DNA of 64,000 nucleotides, from NCBI RefSeq assembly GCF_902460415.1, contig NZ_CABPTY010000001.1:783538-847537 (forward strand), written 5' to 3'. The translations under genes and the position numbers were made by a program. Positions 1 through 7,531 of the stretch are shown in pieces; the stretch's first letter is position 1, and each line of letters starts with the position of its first letter. Below the pieces are notes generated by a model. That model ran no database searches and was not told where the DNA came from. It saw only the letters and a list, made by a program, of their open reading frames with translations. Origin of the DNA: Campylobacter_A concisus_Y. Its GTDB lineage: Bacteria > Campylobacterota > Campylobacteria > Campylobacterales > Campylobacteraceae.

Positions 1-1684
1 ATATGTCGGCATTTGTCGCTGGATTTTTCCTGCCAGTATTTATGCCAAGCTTATCTTGCACGATCTTAAAGACGCCAAGACTTGCTTGAAGCGCCCCGTC
101 AAGATACTCGCCTTTGATGCCCACTTCATAGTCCTTGCCTTGGATCGGATCAAGGTATTTGTCATTTGCGTCCTTTACACTTTGAGGTTTAAATATGCTC
201 GTATAGCTAGCATATAGAGTGTGGTTTGCTCCGATGTCGTAAGTGATGCCAAGATATGGCGTGATCTCATTTGTGAAATTTCTATTATCTTTGCCGCCCT
301 CGATCTCGTATTTGTAGTAGCTAACCCTGGCACCTAGCAAAAATTTAAGCTCATCGGTGATTGATAGTTTATTTGCCGCGTAAAATGCCTTTTGTATCGT
401 TTTGTCTTTATTGTTTTGATCTTCGTAAGGGAGTTTTGGATCATCAAGATGTAAGTTTTTAAAGTCTATCCTACTTCTAGCAGTATAAGCAAGCCCTGCT
501 GGCGTAGTCCTTTGCAGCCAGTAGCTACTTACCTTATCGCTACTTTTTTTATAGTTGTTATACATCGCGCCAAAGACAAACTCATGAGATAAATTTGCTA
601 GCTCGTAAGGGATATTTGCGTATGCATCTACGTTGTGGATATTCTCCTCTCTTTTGTTTGCATAGACGCTAAGACCACTCATATTGCCAGTACCGTCTAA
701 ATTTACCGCTCCGCCGTAGTAGAGTAGATTTGAGTCAGTGTTTGCCCGTCTAAATGAGTAGCTTAAATTTAAACTTGCTTCATTTTCAAAGTAGTGCTTA
801 AAATCAGCGTAAAAATCAAGTGTTTTTATATCCCACCTTGTCCAAGGCTGAGAGAAAATTTCATTTTTACTAAAATTTGTCCTAGAGCCATCTGAGTAAA
901 ATGCTGGCATGCCGCCCCATCTAATGCCGTGACGTTTTAGCTCTTGATAAAACGCACCAAGACTAAGCCATGAGCTGTCGCCTATGTCGCTATCTACGAC
1001 GCCATAAATCGCGCTATTTTTGCGGTTGTAATAATCCATATAAGAGTGCGACTTCTCATGCATAAAAGATAGCCTCGCTCTGACGCTTCCACTCTCATTT
1101 ACAGGCGTTTGCACATCCCCATTTACGCCATATCTATCGTATGAGCCAGCACTTACACCAAAATTTCCTTTTAGCTCTTTTGCGTCTGCTCTTTTTCTTA
1201 TGAAATTTAAGCTTGCAGCTGGGGTGCCAGCGCCTGCAAGCAGACCATTTGCCCCTTTTACTACCTCAACTCTCTCATAAGGCAGCAAGCTCATATCATT
1301 TGCGTCAAGGCTAAAGCCACCAAAGCTAGGCATCGAATCAAGCAAGTAATAATCTATCTGAAATCCACGAACCGTCGGACGTATGCGCTCGTCCCATTTG
1401 TTTAGCGTAACGCCAGGGACATTTCTAAGAAGCACCTGATAGTCTTTGATGCCTTGATCTTTTAGTCTAGCCTCTGTTAGCACTGTTAGTGATTGGGGTG
1501 TTTGACGAGAGGTTAAATTTAGCCTTGTCGTGCTCTTTACAAGCTCTTTTGCAAAGTAGTTTGCGTCGTCTCTTCGCTCGCTTTCTACGACATCAATTGC
1601 TTCTAAAATTTTATCGCTTTGGCTAGCAAAAATTTGAGGTTGCATCAAATTTAATGCAACCAAACTAATTAAAAATTTTTTCAT
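1..1684 (-). CDS. TonB-dependent siderophore receptor (3' end cut by window edge)
   Basis: Reading the minus strand from ATG at 1684 (preceded by AAAAGGAG) gives an open frame of about 561 codons to the window edge. Residues 1-20 are a signal peptide (MKKFLISLVAL...IFAS). A plug domain follows with the usual landmarks: SLTVLTEARLKDQGI, LLRNVPGV, RGFQIDYYLLDSMP, YERVEVVKGANGLLAG, GTPAASLNFIRKR. After that come alternating beta-strand segments (for example YKKSSDKVSSYWLQRT, HTLYASYTSIFKPQ). The plug matches the FpvA/FhuE-type ferric-siderophore class. No N-terminal signalling domain is obvious. It overlaps the end of the upstream PepSY gene by 20 bases, so the two are probably co-transcribed. 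The ligand cannot be inferred. The C-terminal barrel strands lie outside the window. Confidence 0.93.
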   Translation of the reverse strand, partial: MKKFLISLVALNLMQPQIFASQSDKILEAIDVVESERRDDANYFAKELVKSTTRLNLTSRQTPQSLTVLTEARLKDQGIKDYQVLLRNVPGVTLNKWDERIRPTVRGFQIDYYLLDSMPSFGGFSLDANDMSLLPYERVEVVKGANGLLAGAGTPAASLNFIRKRADAKELKGNFGVSAGSYDRYGVNGDVQTPVNESGSVRARLSFMHEKSHSYMDYYNRKNSAIYGVVDSDIGDSSWLSLGAFYQELKRHGIRWGGMPAFYSDGSRTNFSKNEIFSQPWTRWDIKTLDFYADFKHYFENEASLNLSYSFRRANTDSNLLYYGGAVNLDGTGNMSGLSVYANKREENIHNVDAYANIPYELANLSHEFVFGAMYNNYKKSSDKVSSYWLQRTTPAGLAYTARSRIDFKNLHLDDPKLPYEDQNNKDKTIQKAFYAANKLSITDELKFLLGARVSYYKYEIEGGKDNRNFTNEITPYLGITYDIGANHTLYASYTSIFKPQSVKDANDKYLDPIQGKDYEVGIKGEYLDGALQASLGVFKIVQDKLGINTGRKNPATNADI

Positions 1685-2633
1685 TTTTTCTCCTTTTAAA
1701 ATTTCTTTTTATCCACAAATAAAGCCCTGAAATGCTTAAAATAAGCGGTGAAATGCCGACTAAAAACCAGATAAATTTTGTGATTTGATTGTAGTTGCCA
1801 AAGTGCGATTTTCTAAATGCTGAGAGAATTTCTTCGCTTAGATTTGCATTTTTTATGTCCAAAATGCTTACTAATTCGCCGTTATTTTTATCGTAAGTTA
1901 ATATGCTTGAATATTCGTTATGCAAGAAATTTTGATCTTTTACATAGCCAAAAAGGCGTATGTTTGCTCCTTGCATAAAAGGCAGTGAGATGAAGTGTGG
2001 CTCAAAGCCAGCAAGATCATTTTTTGAGCGGGTCACCAGCTCGTCAAGAGACAAGCTTTTGTTGTAAATTTTTGTATCTATAACGAAGTCATTTTTAAAC
2101 TCTGGCATGCGTGCCATTTGAAATTCCCACCAAATACCACTTATGCAAATGAGCAGTAAAATAGGTGTAGAAAAAATTCCTATCATTTTATGAATGTCAC
2201 TCATAAAAACATTTAGCCTATTTACACGAAGCCTAAGTAGTGTCAGCCAAAATTTTCTATAAATCACAAAACCGCTTATGCATATAAAAAACGTAAAAAT
2301 AGCGGTTAAAGTAAGGATAACGTGACCAATTTTCCCAAGAAATAGCGACTCATGAAGCTCGGTTAAAACTCCAAAAAATCCCTCATCATGTGCAAGTGGC
2401 TCGCTCTTTATCTTACCGCTAAAAGCGTCAAAATAGATAAATTTCCACTCTTTTTGGCTGTCATTGTGCTCGATCAACCAAATTTTGTCGCATCTTTTAG
2501 GGTCTGTATCAATATTTATGCCAACCATTTCATAATTATTTAGCTCTTTAGCGACAATCTCTTTTATCTTATTAAGGCTTATTCTTTGAGCTTTTAGATT
2601 CGCATTTACAAGCTTTTGATTTAGAAATTCCAA
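1665..2633 (-). CDS. PepSY-type membrane protein, apparently N-terminally truncated
   Basis: The 322 residues match PepSY-associated membrane proteins (PiuB/FoxB-like), thought to act in ferric-siderophore reduction. Three membrane segments are visible: about residues 103-127, 146-168 and 287-309. A periplasmic PepSY-like region lies before the first of them (AQRISLNKIKEIVAKEL) and another between the second and third. The family usually opens with an additional membrane helix and a His-containing motif just before the region that starts this protein; both are missing. The frame is closed by a stop at 2646-2648. The only early start is TTG at 2633, without a Shine-Dalgarno sequence. Its 3' end overlaps the siderophore receptor gene. 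It could be a pseudogene remnant or a shortened functional protein. Confidence 0.7.
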   Translation of the reverse strand: MEFLNQKLVNANLKAQRISLNKIKEIVAKELNNYEMVGINIDTDPKRCDKIWLIEHNDSQKEWKFIYFDAFSGKIKSEPLAHDEGFFGVLTELHESLFLGKIGHVILTLTAIFTFFICISGFVIYRKFWLTLLRLRVNRLNVFMSDIHKMIGIFSTPILLLICISGIWWEFQMARMPEFKNDFVIDTKIYNKSLSLDELVTRSKNDLAGFEPHFISLPFMQGANIRLFGYVKDQNFLHNEYSSILTYDKNNGELVSILDIKNANLSEEILSAFRKSHFGNYNQITKFIWFLVGISPLILSISGLYLWIKRNFKRRKNEKIFN

Positions 2634-2645
2634 AAATAAAATTTT

Positions 2646-2919
2646 TTATAGAATGTAAAAAATAGATTTGATTTTTAAAAGAATAAACAACTCCTCTTTG
2701 TGTATACGAAAAGCCAGAAAAGGGGGAAGCAAAGACTTATCAGTTACAAAAAGGAGGGTCCATTTAGGACGATGGAATAGTATTATTTAAGCATAAATTT
2801 TAATAAAATTTTTAGTTAATAAAAAAGAAATTCTAAGTAATACTAGAGTAAATTTAACTTTTATAAAAGCTATATTTAAGAAATTTCTTTTAATTAATGC
2901 AAGTACAAAATTAAAATAG
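2646..2919. other. Intergenic region, AT-rich, with a leader-like repeat
   Basis: No gene was found. On the minus strand GAGGAG at about 2690-2695 looks like a ribosome site, but the frame after it stops at once. That fits a damaged 5' end of the PepSY gene. The segment 2744-2786 resembles 3374-3416 (separate entries). The rest is A/T-rich with no clear terminator after the Sel1 gene. Confidence 0.5.
2744..2786 (-). repeat. Intergenic repeat, copy A (putative promoter/leader)
   Basis: On the plus strand it begins TTACAAAAAGGAGG, followed by a 4-base stem (GTCC-ATTTA-GGAC) and GATGGAATAGTATTA. Copy B at 3374-3416 begins with the same 14 bases and has its own small stem and a similar GAAATAATACA end. 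Read on the minus strand, each copy carries a -10-like hexamer (TACTAT here, TATTAT in B) and then CCTCCTTTTTGTAA ahead of a gene. That suggests a shared promoter plus leader; this is inference. Confidence 0.45.
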
Positions 2920-3327
2920 CTAATTTTTAGGCACAAGCTCTAATACATTGCAAGCTCGCTTGCTACCCATCTTGCAAGCTTTATCAAGAGCCTTTGCTGA
3001 AAGATCGAAGCTTTGCTCAGTGCCATTTCCTTGAAGATACTTTGTCGCTAGCTCGTAGCAAGCTTCACTGCTGCCATCATCACAGAGCGATCTAAATATC
3101 TCAAAAGATTTTTGCGTATCTTTTTCTACGCCAAGGCCGCGTCCTAGCATATCTGCATAGATAAAGCAAGAAATTTTATCTTTATTCTCACACTCGCTTG
3201 AAAGCTTTTTAGCAAAACTCTCGCAAGCTTTAGCGTTGCTTTTATTAATACACTCTTGCATATTTATATCCCAGTTTGCATTCAAAGACATAAGAGCAAA
3301 TGCTAAAAATAAAATGGATTTTTTCAT
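2920..3327 (-). CDS. Small Sel1-repeat (SLR) periplasmic protein
   Basis: 135 residues with a signal peptide (MKKSILFLAFALMSLNA). Helical repeats with paired cysteines follow (CESFAKKLSSEC, CFIYADMLGRGLGVEKD, CDDGSSEACYELATKYLQG, CKMGSKRAC). This is the pattern of Campylobacter/Helicobacter Hcp-like Sel1 proteins, whose helix pairs are held by disulfides. Such proteins are secreted or periplasmic binding modules; no enzyme activity is implied. It sits downstream of nosY where Wolinella has nosL, separated by a strong hairpin, so it is probably an independent unit. No good ribosome site precedes the ATG. Confidence 0.8.
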   Translation of the reverse strand: MKKSILFLAFALMSLNANWDINMQECINKSNAKACESFAKKLSSECENKDKISCFIYADMLGRGLGVEKDTQKSFEIFRSLCDDGSSEACYELATKYLQGNGTEQSFDLSAKALDKACKMGSKRACNVLELVPKN

Positions 3328-3346
3328 AAATTTGTTTGGAAGAAGT

Positions 3347-3373
3347 TAGCTCCCTTTGGGGGAAAGGGAGCTA
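3347..3373. terminator. Strong hairpin between nosY and the Sel1 gene
   Basis: A perfect 11-base inverted repeat, TAGCTCCCTTT-GGGGG-AAAGGGAGCTA, lies downstream of nosY and 20 bases before the Sel1 start codon. There is no good T-run on either side, so it may be a transcript-end or leader structure rather than a classical terminator. Confidence 0.45.
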
Positions 3374-3416
3374 TTACAAAAAGGAGGTTTCTTGTTGGAC
3401 AAGTGAAATAATACAA
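3374..3416 (-). repeat. Intergenic repeat, copy B (putative promoter/leader)
   Basis: Begins with the same 14 bases as copy A (TTACAAAAAGGAGG), then a small stem (CTTG-TTGGA-CAAG) and GAAATAATACA. On the minus strand TTGTATTAT reads as a -10 element and CCTCCTTTTTGTAA follows, directly ahead of the 3347-3373 hairpin and the Sel1 gene. The conserved CCTCC is complementary to a Shine-Dalgarno core. Confidence 0.45.
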
Positions 3417-3462
3417 GTTTCGTCTAAATTTAAAACCAACTTTTCTTTAACAAAAAACAATC

Positions 3463-4290
3463 TCAAACCAAATCTTTTTTGCTAAAGGCAAAATAGCCAC
3501 AAACTAGCAAAATAATGCCTAGTACGAGCGGATAGATAATCGCATAAGCTACAAATGTTGCCTTTGAAAAGGTGCTTAAAATAAAATAAGATGCAGTACC
3601 GATAACTGCTAAATTTGGATCAAAAAGACTAAGCGCTGCTATCCTGAAAAGCTCTATCGGATTTAGTATAGCAATAGCGTAAATGACATACTCATCAACC
3701 GAGCTTCGCATAAGGAGTCCAATTAATGCTAGATCAATAAATGCAAGCATTATAAGCCAAAGTAAAAACGCCACGCCTTGGCCTGTCTCTTGATTTTTAA
3801 TCACGCTTGAGATAAAAAATCCAAGAGATAAAAAAATGATACTTAAGCTAAAAAGTAGTCCAAAGTAAAGCACCAGCACGCCCCAAGGTATCGCAACACC
3901 TTTTATAAAACCAACAACAACACAAAGCAAAAGAGCAAACAAAAGTGGGACAAAAACAACAAATGTACGGCCCAGTGCCTTGCCAAAGTAATACTCTTTA
4001 AGGCTTAGCGGGAAGCTAAGTATGTATTCAAGCAAATTTGTATCTCTATCTTGATTTATGCTTCTTACGGTTGAGATGAGAATAAAAATAGGCACAATGA
4101 TGACACAAATTTGAATAAACAAAAGCAGTGCTCTAGTAAGCCCAGAAAAGCCGAGCACACGTGAGTCGGTCACGCCACTAAATAAAAATCCTATCATCAA
4201 AGCAGAAAAAAGCGCAGCATATATCACAAACCATCTTGAGCGAAAAGACTCTTTAACATCAAGCTTTGCTATTAAAAAAAGATTATTCAC
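3463..4290 (-). CDS. nosY: NosY, ABC-type permease of the nitrous oxide reductase cluster
   Basis: A 275-residue integral membrane protein with about six hydrophobic segments (for example residues 21-41, 54-77, 108-131, 139-162, 172-195, 245-268). It has the ABC-2-type pattern seen in NosY (DVKESFRSRWFVIY at the start, SIIFLSLGFFISSVIK in the middle). With NosF it forms the NosDFY complex, which acts with periplasmic NosD in maturation of the CuZ centre of NosZ. It overlaps nosF by 8 bases, so translation is probably coupled. It is the last gene of the cluster here; the usual nosL is not downstream. Confidence 0.9.
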   Translation of the reverse strand: MNNLFLIAKLDVKESFRSRWFVIYAALFSALMIGFLFSGVTDSRVLGFSGLTRALLLFIQICVIIVPIFILISTVRSINQDRDTNLLEYILSFPLSLKEYYFGKALGRTFVVFVPLLFALLLCVVVGFIKGVAIPWGVLVLYFGLLFSLSIIFLSLGFFISSVIKNQETGQGVAFLLWLIMLAFIDLALIGLLMRSSVDEYVIYAIAILNPIELFRIAALSLFDPNLAVIGTASYFILSTFSKATFVAYAIIYPLVLGIILLVCGYFAFSKKDLV

Positions 4291-4936
4291 TCTTGCTCCT
4301 TAAATTTTCTTCTTTGATTATCTTGCCAAGATCCATATAGACGCATCTATCTAATAAATTTGCTATCTCATCGATACGGTGTGAAATAAAAACAAGTGTT
4401 TTGCTTTGCGTGAAGTTATCAAGTAAATTTTTAAAAGAAAGCCTTGCTTTCACATCAAGATTTGCCGTTGGCTCATCAAACATCAAAATTTCACTATCCT
4501 TAGCAAATGCGATGGCTATTAGCATCTTTTGTTTCATGCCACCAGAGAGCTTATAAAATGGCTTATTTAAATTTGCATGCAGATCAAGCTCTAAAAGCTT
4601 GCTAAATTTCTCAATCTCTTCAAATTTTACATTTGAGCTTTTGCAAACAAACTCACAAAGCTCACGTAGATTAAATTTAAGCGGTGGTGGAGTTTGTGGC
4701 ACAAATGAGATAAATTTCAAAGCCCCTTTTCTATCTTTTAGGGTATTTACGCCATTTATCGCGATGCTTCCGCTATTTGGGATAAACTCGCCTAAAATGA
4801 TACGCATGAGCGAGCTTTTGCCAGCTCCATTTTGTCCAAGTATTGCTATTTTTTCACCAGATTTTACATTTAGGCTAACATTATCAAGTATCCTTTGCGA
4901 GCCAAAAATTTTAGTTACTTCTTTTATATCTATCAA
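4283..4936 (-). CDS. nosF: NosF, ATP-binding subunit of the NosDFY complex
   Basis: A 217-residue ABC ATPase with every signature: Walker A GQNGAGKSS (about residues 34-42), LSGGMKQK, Walker B EILMFDEP, and the H-loop FISHR. It is short, like other NosF proteins, with no added domain. It energises NosY in copper-site assembly of N2O reductase. It starts 9 bases after nosH and overlaps nosY by 8 bases, so it is part of the same transcript. Confidence 0.92.
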   Translation of the reverse strand: MIDIKEVTKIFGSQRILDNVSLNVKSGEKIAILGQNGAGKSSLMRIILGEFIPNSGSIAINGVNTLKDRKGALKFISFVPQTPPPLKFNLRELCEFVCKSSNVKFEEIEKFSKLLELDLHANLNKPFYKLSGGMKQKMLIAIAFAKDSEILMFDEPTANLDVKARLSFKNLLDNFTQSKTLVFISHRIDEIANLLDRCVYMDLGKIIKEENLRSKSE

Positions 4937-4945
4937 AAATTTTCC

Positions 4946-5845
4946 TTATATGAGTTTCTTAAAGCCATTGTCAAATTTTAGTGCGTCTTGATGACACACA
5001 TCAATACACCTGCCACAAAGCGTGCAATCTGCACCAGCTATCCTAAAGATATTTTTATTCTCGTCAAGCTTCGCTCCCTTTTTTGTCATAAAAAGCACGT
5101 GAGGCACTAGACAAACATCGGTGCAAACTAAGCAGTGATCGCATTTTTCTTTATCCCAGCTAACTTTTATGGCATTTGGTTTAGCTAGCACCGAGTAAGT
5201 AGCTCCGATAGGACAGACATACCTACACCAAGCTCTACGTGAGAAGAAAATTTCAACCATAAGCATAGCCACAACGAACCAAATAGCATGAAAATAGCCA
5301 TAGATAATAAATCTTGAAAAAATCCCAACAACATTAAAAATTTCAAATGTAAGGCTTGCACTAGCAAAGCTAAGAGTTAAAAATAAAATGGTAAAAACAT
5401 ATCGCCACTTTGTGTCAAAAACTCGTGGTTTTACTATCTTTTTAGCGCGTAAATTTTCATGGATCTTCTCAGCTATTTCACTTATTAACGAATAAGGACA
5501 GATCCAAGAGCAAAAGCCTCTACCACCAAAAATGATATAAAATGCCAAGATACTAAGTGAACCAATTATTAAATTTACATGGATTTCATGCGTCGCCAGA
5601 AAAACTTGCAAGCTCATAAAAGCATCTGCCAAGTGAAAACCAAATATCCTTGACGCACTGATGTCGCCTTCTAAAATTTGTATATCAACTCTATATGAAA
5701 GCACAAATAAAAGATGAACTAGAATAATGCTAAATATACGCCAAAATCGTATGCTAGGACGCTTCTTGCCATCTTTTGTAGTTGTGATTAACGTGCTTAG
5801 AAAGCTTACATTTCTAATCGTCGCACGAGTGTTATATTTGTCCAT
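4946..5845 (-). CDS. nosH: NosH, NapH-type membrane iron-sulfur protein
   Basis: 299 residues. Four or five membrane helices carry two CxxxCP motifs (CSWICP and CRYVCP) on the cytoplasmic side, as in NapH. The C-terminal part holds two ferredoxin motifs (CDHCLVCTDVC near residue 236 and CTLCGRCIDVC near 276). In the Wolinella nos cluster NosH with NosG is proposed to oxidise menaquinol and pass electrons towards NosZ. It ends 9 bases before nosF and starts 2 bases after nosC2. Confidence 0.92.
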   Translation of the reverse strand: MDKYNTRATIRNVSFLSTLITTTKDGKKRPSIRFWRIFSIILVHLLFVLSYRVDIQILEGDISASRIFGFHLADAFMSLQVFLATHEIHVNLIIGSLSILAFYIIFGGRGFCSWICPYSLISEIAEKIHENLRAKKIVKPRVFDTKWRYVFTILFLTLSFASASLTFEIFNVVGIFSRFIIYGYFHAIWFVVAMLMVEIFFSRRAWCRYVCPIGATYSVLAKPNAIKVSWDKEKCDHCLVCTDVCLVPHVLFMTKKGAKLDENKNIFRIAGADCTLCGRCIDVCHQDALKFDNGFKKLI

Positions 5846-5847
5846 TT

Positions 5848-6309
5848 TTACTTTTTAAATTTAGAAATTTCATCTGCAAGGCTTTCAAGCTCGCTATCAC
5901 TAACATTTGTAAGTAGCCCCTTCATAAGTGAGTTTTGCACCTTACCAGCCTTATAATCAGCCAGCTTTTTAAGCAATTCATCCTTACTTAGATGCGTTAT
6001 ATCAGGAGCTACGACGCCTTTTGCATTTACACCATGACACGGAGCACAAGTTGTTAGATACTGCTTACTAACGCCTTCATTGTGCACTTTAGCCACACTT
6101 AGACTTAGCTCTTTTACCTTTTTTAGCTCATCTTCGCTGGCAAATTCTTCGCTAGACTTTAGCTGCTCTTTTGTAAAATTTTGCTCTACTTTTGGCTGAG
6201 CATTAGTTGTTACCTTTTCCTTTTTAGGCGGAGTCTGGCTTAACATAAACACCATGATACCGCAAATTGCTACTGCTAAAATAATGGTTATAATCTTTCC
6301 TACTTTCAT
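5848..6309 (-). CDS. nosC2: NosC2, small membrane-anchored cytochrome c
   Basis: 153 residues. An N-terminal membrane anchor (residues 6-24), a charged linker (about 25-75), and one monohaem cytochrome c domain with haem motif CAPCH. Distal methionine candidates lie in NSLMKGLL. By gene order this corresponds to NosC2 of Wolinella succinogenes, a proposed electron carrier between the NosGH quinol dehydrogenase and NosZ. Its ATG overlaps the nosC1 stop by one base. C1 and C2 are assigned by position rather than by sequence. Confidence 0.85.
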   Translation of the reverse strand: MKVGKIITIILAVAICGIMVFMLSQTPPKKEKVTTNAQPKVEQNFTKEQLKSSEEFASEDELKKVKELSLSVAKVHNEGVSKQYLTTCAPCHGVNAKGVVAPDITHLSKDELLKKLADYKAGKVQNSLMKGLLTNVSDSELESLADEISKFKK

Positions 6310-6857
6310 TATTTGCTCCTAAATTGTGTATTAAAATCACTGATTTCTTTAGCTAAATTTCTGATTTCACTATCATCCATTTTTTTAACAAGATCTCGCA
6401 TCAAGACATTGACTTTTTCTTTATTTTTATAAGCATTTATCATTGTATAAATTTCATTTTCGCTTTTTGTTAAAAGTGATGGCCCGATGATGCCATTTGC
6501 ATAATCATCATGACAAGCTGAGCACTTTGTGATGAAATTTTTGCTAAGTCTACCCTTTATAAGTCTTAAATTTATAGTTTGAAGAGGGGTTCTTACCATT
6601 GCTAAAGCCCCGATTTGACGGCTTACGTTATTATCTTCAAGTCCAAATTTTACGCTCTTTTCGCCGTGCATATCGTATTTTATGAAGTCATTTTGTTTAT
6701 TTGTGCTTTGGTTATTTTCTTTTTTTTCAACCTTTATGCTAGCACTCGTGGCCACATTTATTGGTTGCTCGCTGGCTGCTTTTTGCGCTTTGTCATCACT
6801 CTTTTCACAGCCGACAAATAGCAAAGCAACAGCCACTAAAGACATTATTAATCTCAT
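6309..6857 (-). CDS. nosC1: NosC1, cytochrome c lipoprotein
   Basis: 182 residues. The N-terminus has a hydrophobic signal ending in a probable lipobox (LLFVGC, Cys17), a low-complexity linker, then a monohaem cytochrome c domain with CSACH near residue 110 and NVLMRDLV as candidate distal ligand region. It resembles NosC2 in domain layout and sequence around the haem (ITKCSACHDDYANG versus LTTCAPCHGVNAKG), so the two probably arose by duplication. Both belong to the proposed chain to NosZ. It overlaps nosG by 4 bases. Confidence 0.85.
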   Translation of the reverse strand: MRLIMSLVAVALLFVGCEKSDDKAQKAASEQPINVATSASIKVEKKENNQSTNKQNDFIKYDMHGEKSVKFGLEDNNVSRQIGALAMVRTPLQTINLRLIKGRLSKNFITKCSACHDDYANGIIGPSLLTKSENEIYTMINAYKNKEKVNVLMRDLVKKMDDSEIRNLAKEISDFNTQFRSK

Positions 6858-7531
6858 TCTTTCTCCTTATAAATTTCATCATAACTCATTTTTGGGGCAA
6901 TATTTATAATTTTTACAGGGCAAACCTCAGCACACACCCCACACCCAACGCAGCCATGCTTTATGAGTGGTAAATTTGCTTCACTCATTACTATTGCACT
7001 ATCGCCAACTGGGCAAATGCTGACACAAAGGTCACAAATTTGACCGATTTTGCCTTTTATCTTATCTTTTTCTGCCTCTTCCCTATCGTTATAAACTTTG
7101 CGAACAAGCAAATCTTCAACGCTATCTTTGCTTAGCTTTTCTCTTTTTAGGCACATACAGGCATTTGCATTACTTAAGACAGCAACACCCATTTTCACAT
7201 CATCAACAACTTTTGTAGCATGATCTAACGCACCACTTGGACAGGCGAGCACACATGGGAAAAGATCACATAAATAGCAACCTCTCTTTTTAGGATCGAT
7301 GTATGCTGTACCATTTGAATATCCATCTTTTATATCAAGCAAGCTTATACTGTGATAAGGGCATACCTGCACACACTGACCGCATTTGACACAAAGATCA
7401 TCGAAGTCATCAACCGCGCCTGGTGGTCTAAGATAGAGTTTATCGCCGCTACTTTTTGGCAAAATTTTACCTATGCCATATCCTGTGGCAGCTGCGACTG
7501 AGCCTAAGATTATAAATTTTCTTCTATCCAC
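6854..7531 (-). CDS. nosG: NosG, NapG-type periplasmic ferredoxin
   Basis: 225 residues. It starts MDRRKFIILGS, a Tat-like twin-arginine signal with a hydrophobic stretch. Four [4Fe-4S] motifs follow: CVKCGQCVQVCP, CYLCDLFPCVLACP, CDLCVSICP and CVGCGVCAEVCP. This is the NapG pattern, with NapH-like NosH encoded nearby. The NosGH pair is thought to form a menaquinol dehydrogenase feeding the Nos cytochromes. It overlaps nosD by 8 bases and nosC1 by 4. Confidence 0.92.
   Translation of the reverse strand: MDRRKFIILGSVAAATGYGIGKILPKSSGDKLYLRPPGAVDDFDDLCVKCGQCVQVCPYHSISLLDIKDGYSNGTAYIDPKKRGCYLCDLFPCVLACPSGALDHATKVVDDVKMGVAVLSNANACMCLKREKLSKDSVEDLLVRKVYNDREEAEKDKIKGKIGQICDLCVSICPVGDSAIVMSEANLPLIKHGCVGCGVCAEVCPVKIINIAPKMSYDEIYKEKE

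Noticed and set aside
2744..2780. Tiny plus-strand leader peptides after AAAAAGGAGG in both intergenic repeats
   Set aside because: The frames are two to four codons, differ between the copies, and no plus-strand gene follows.
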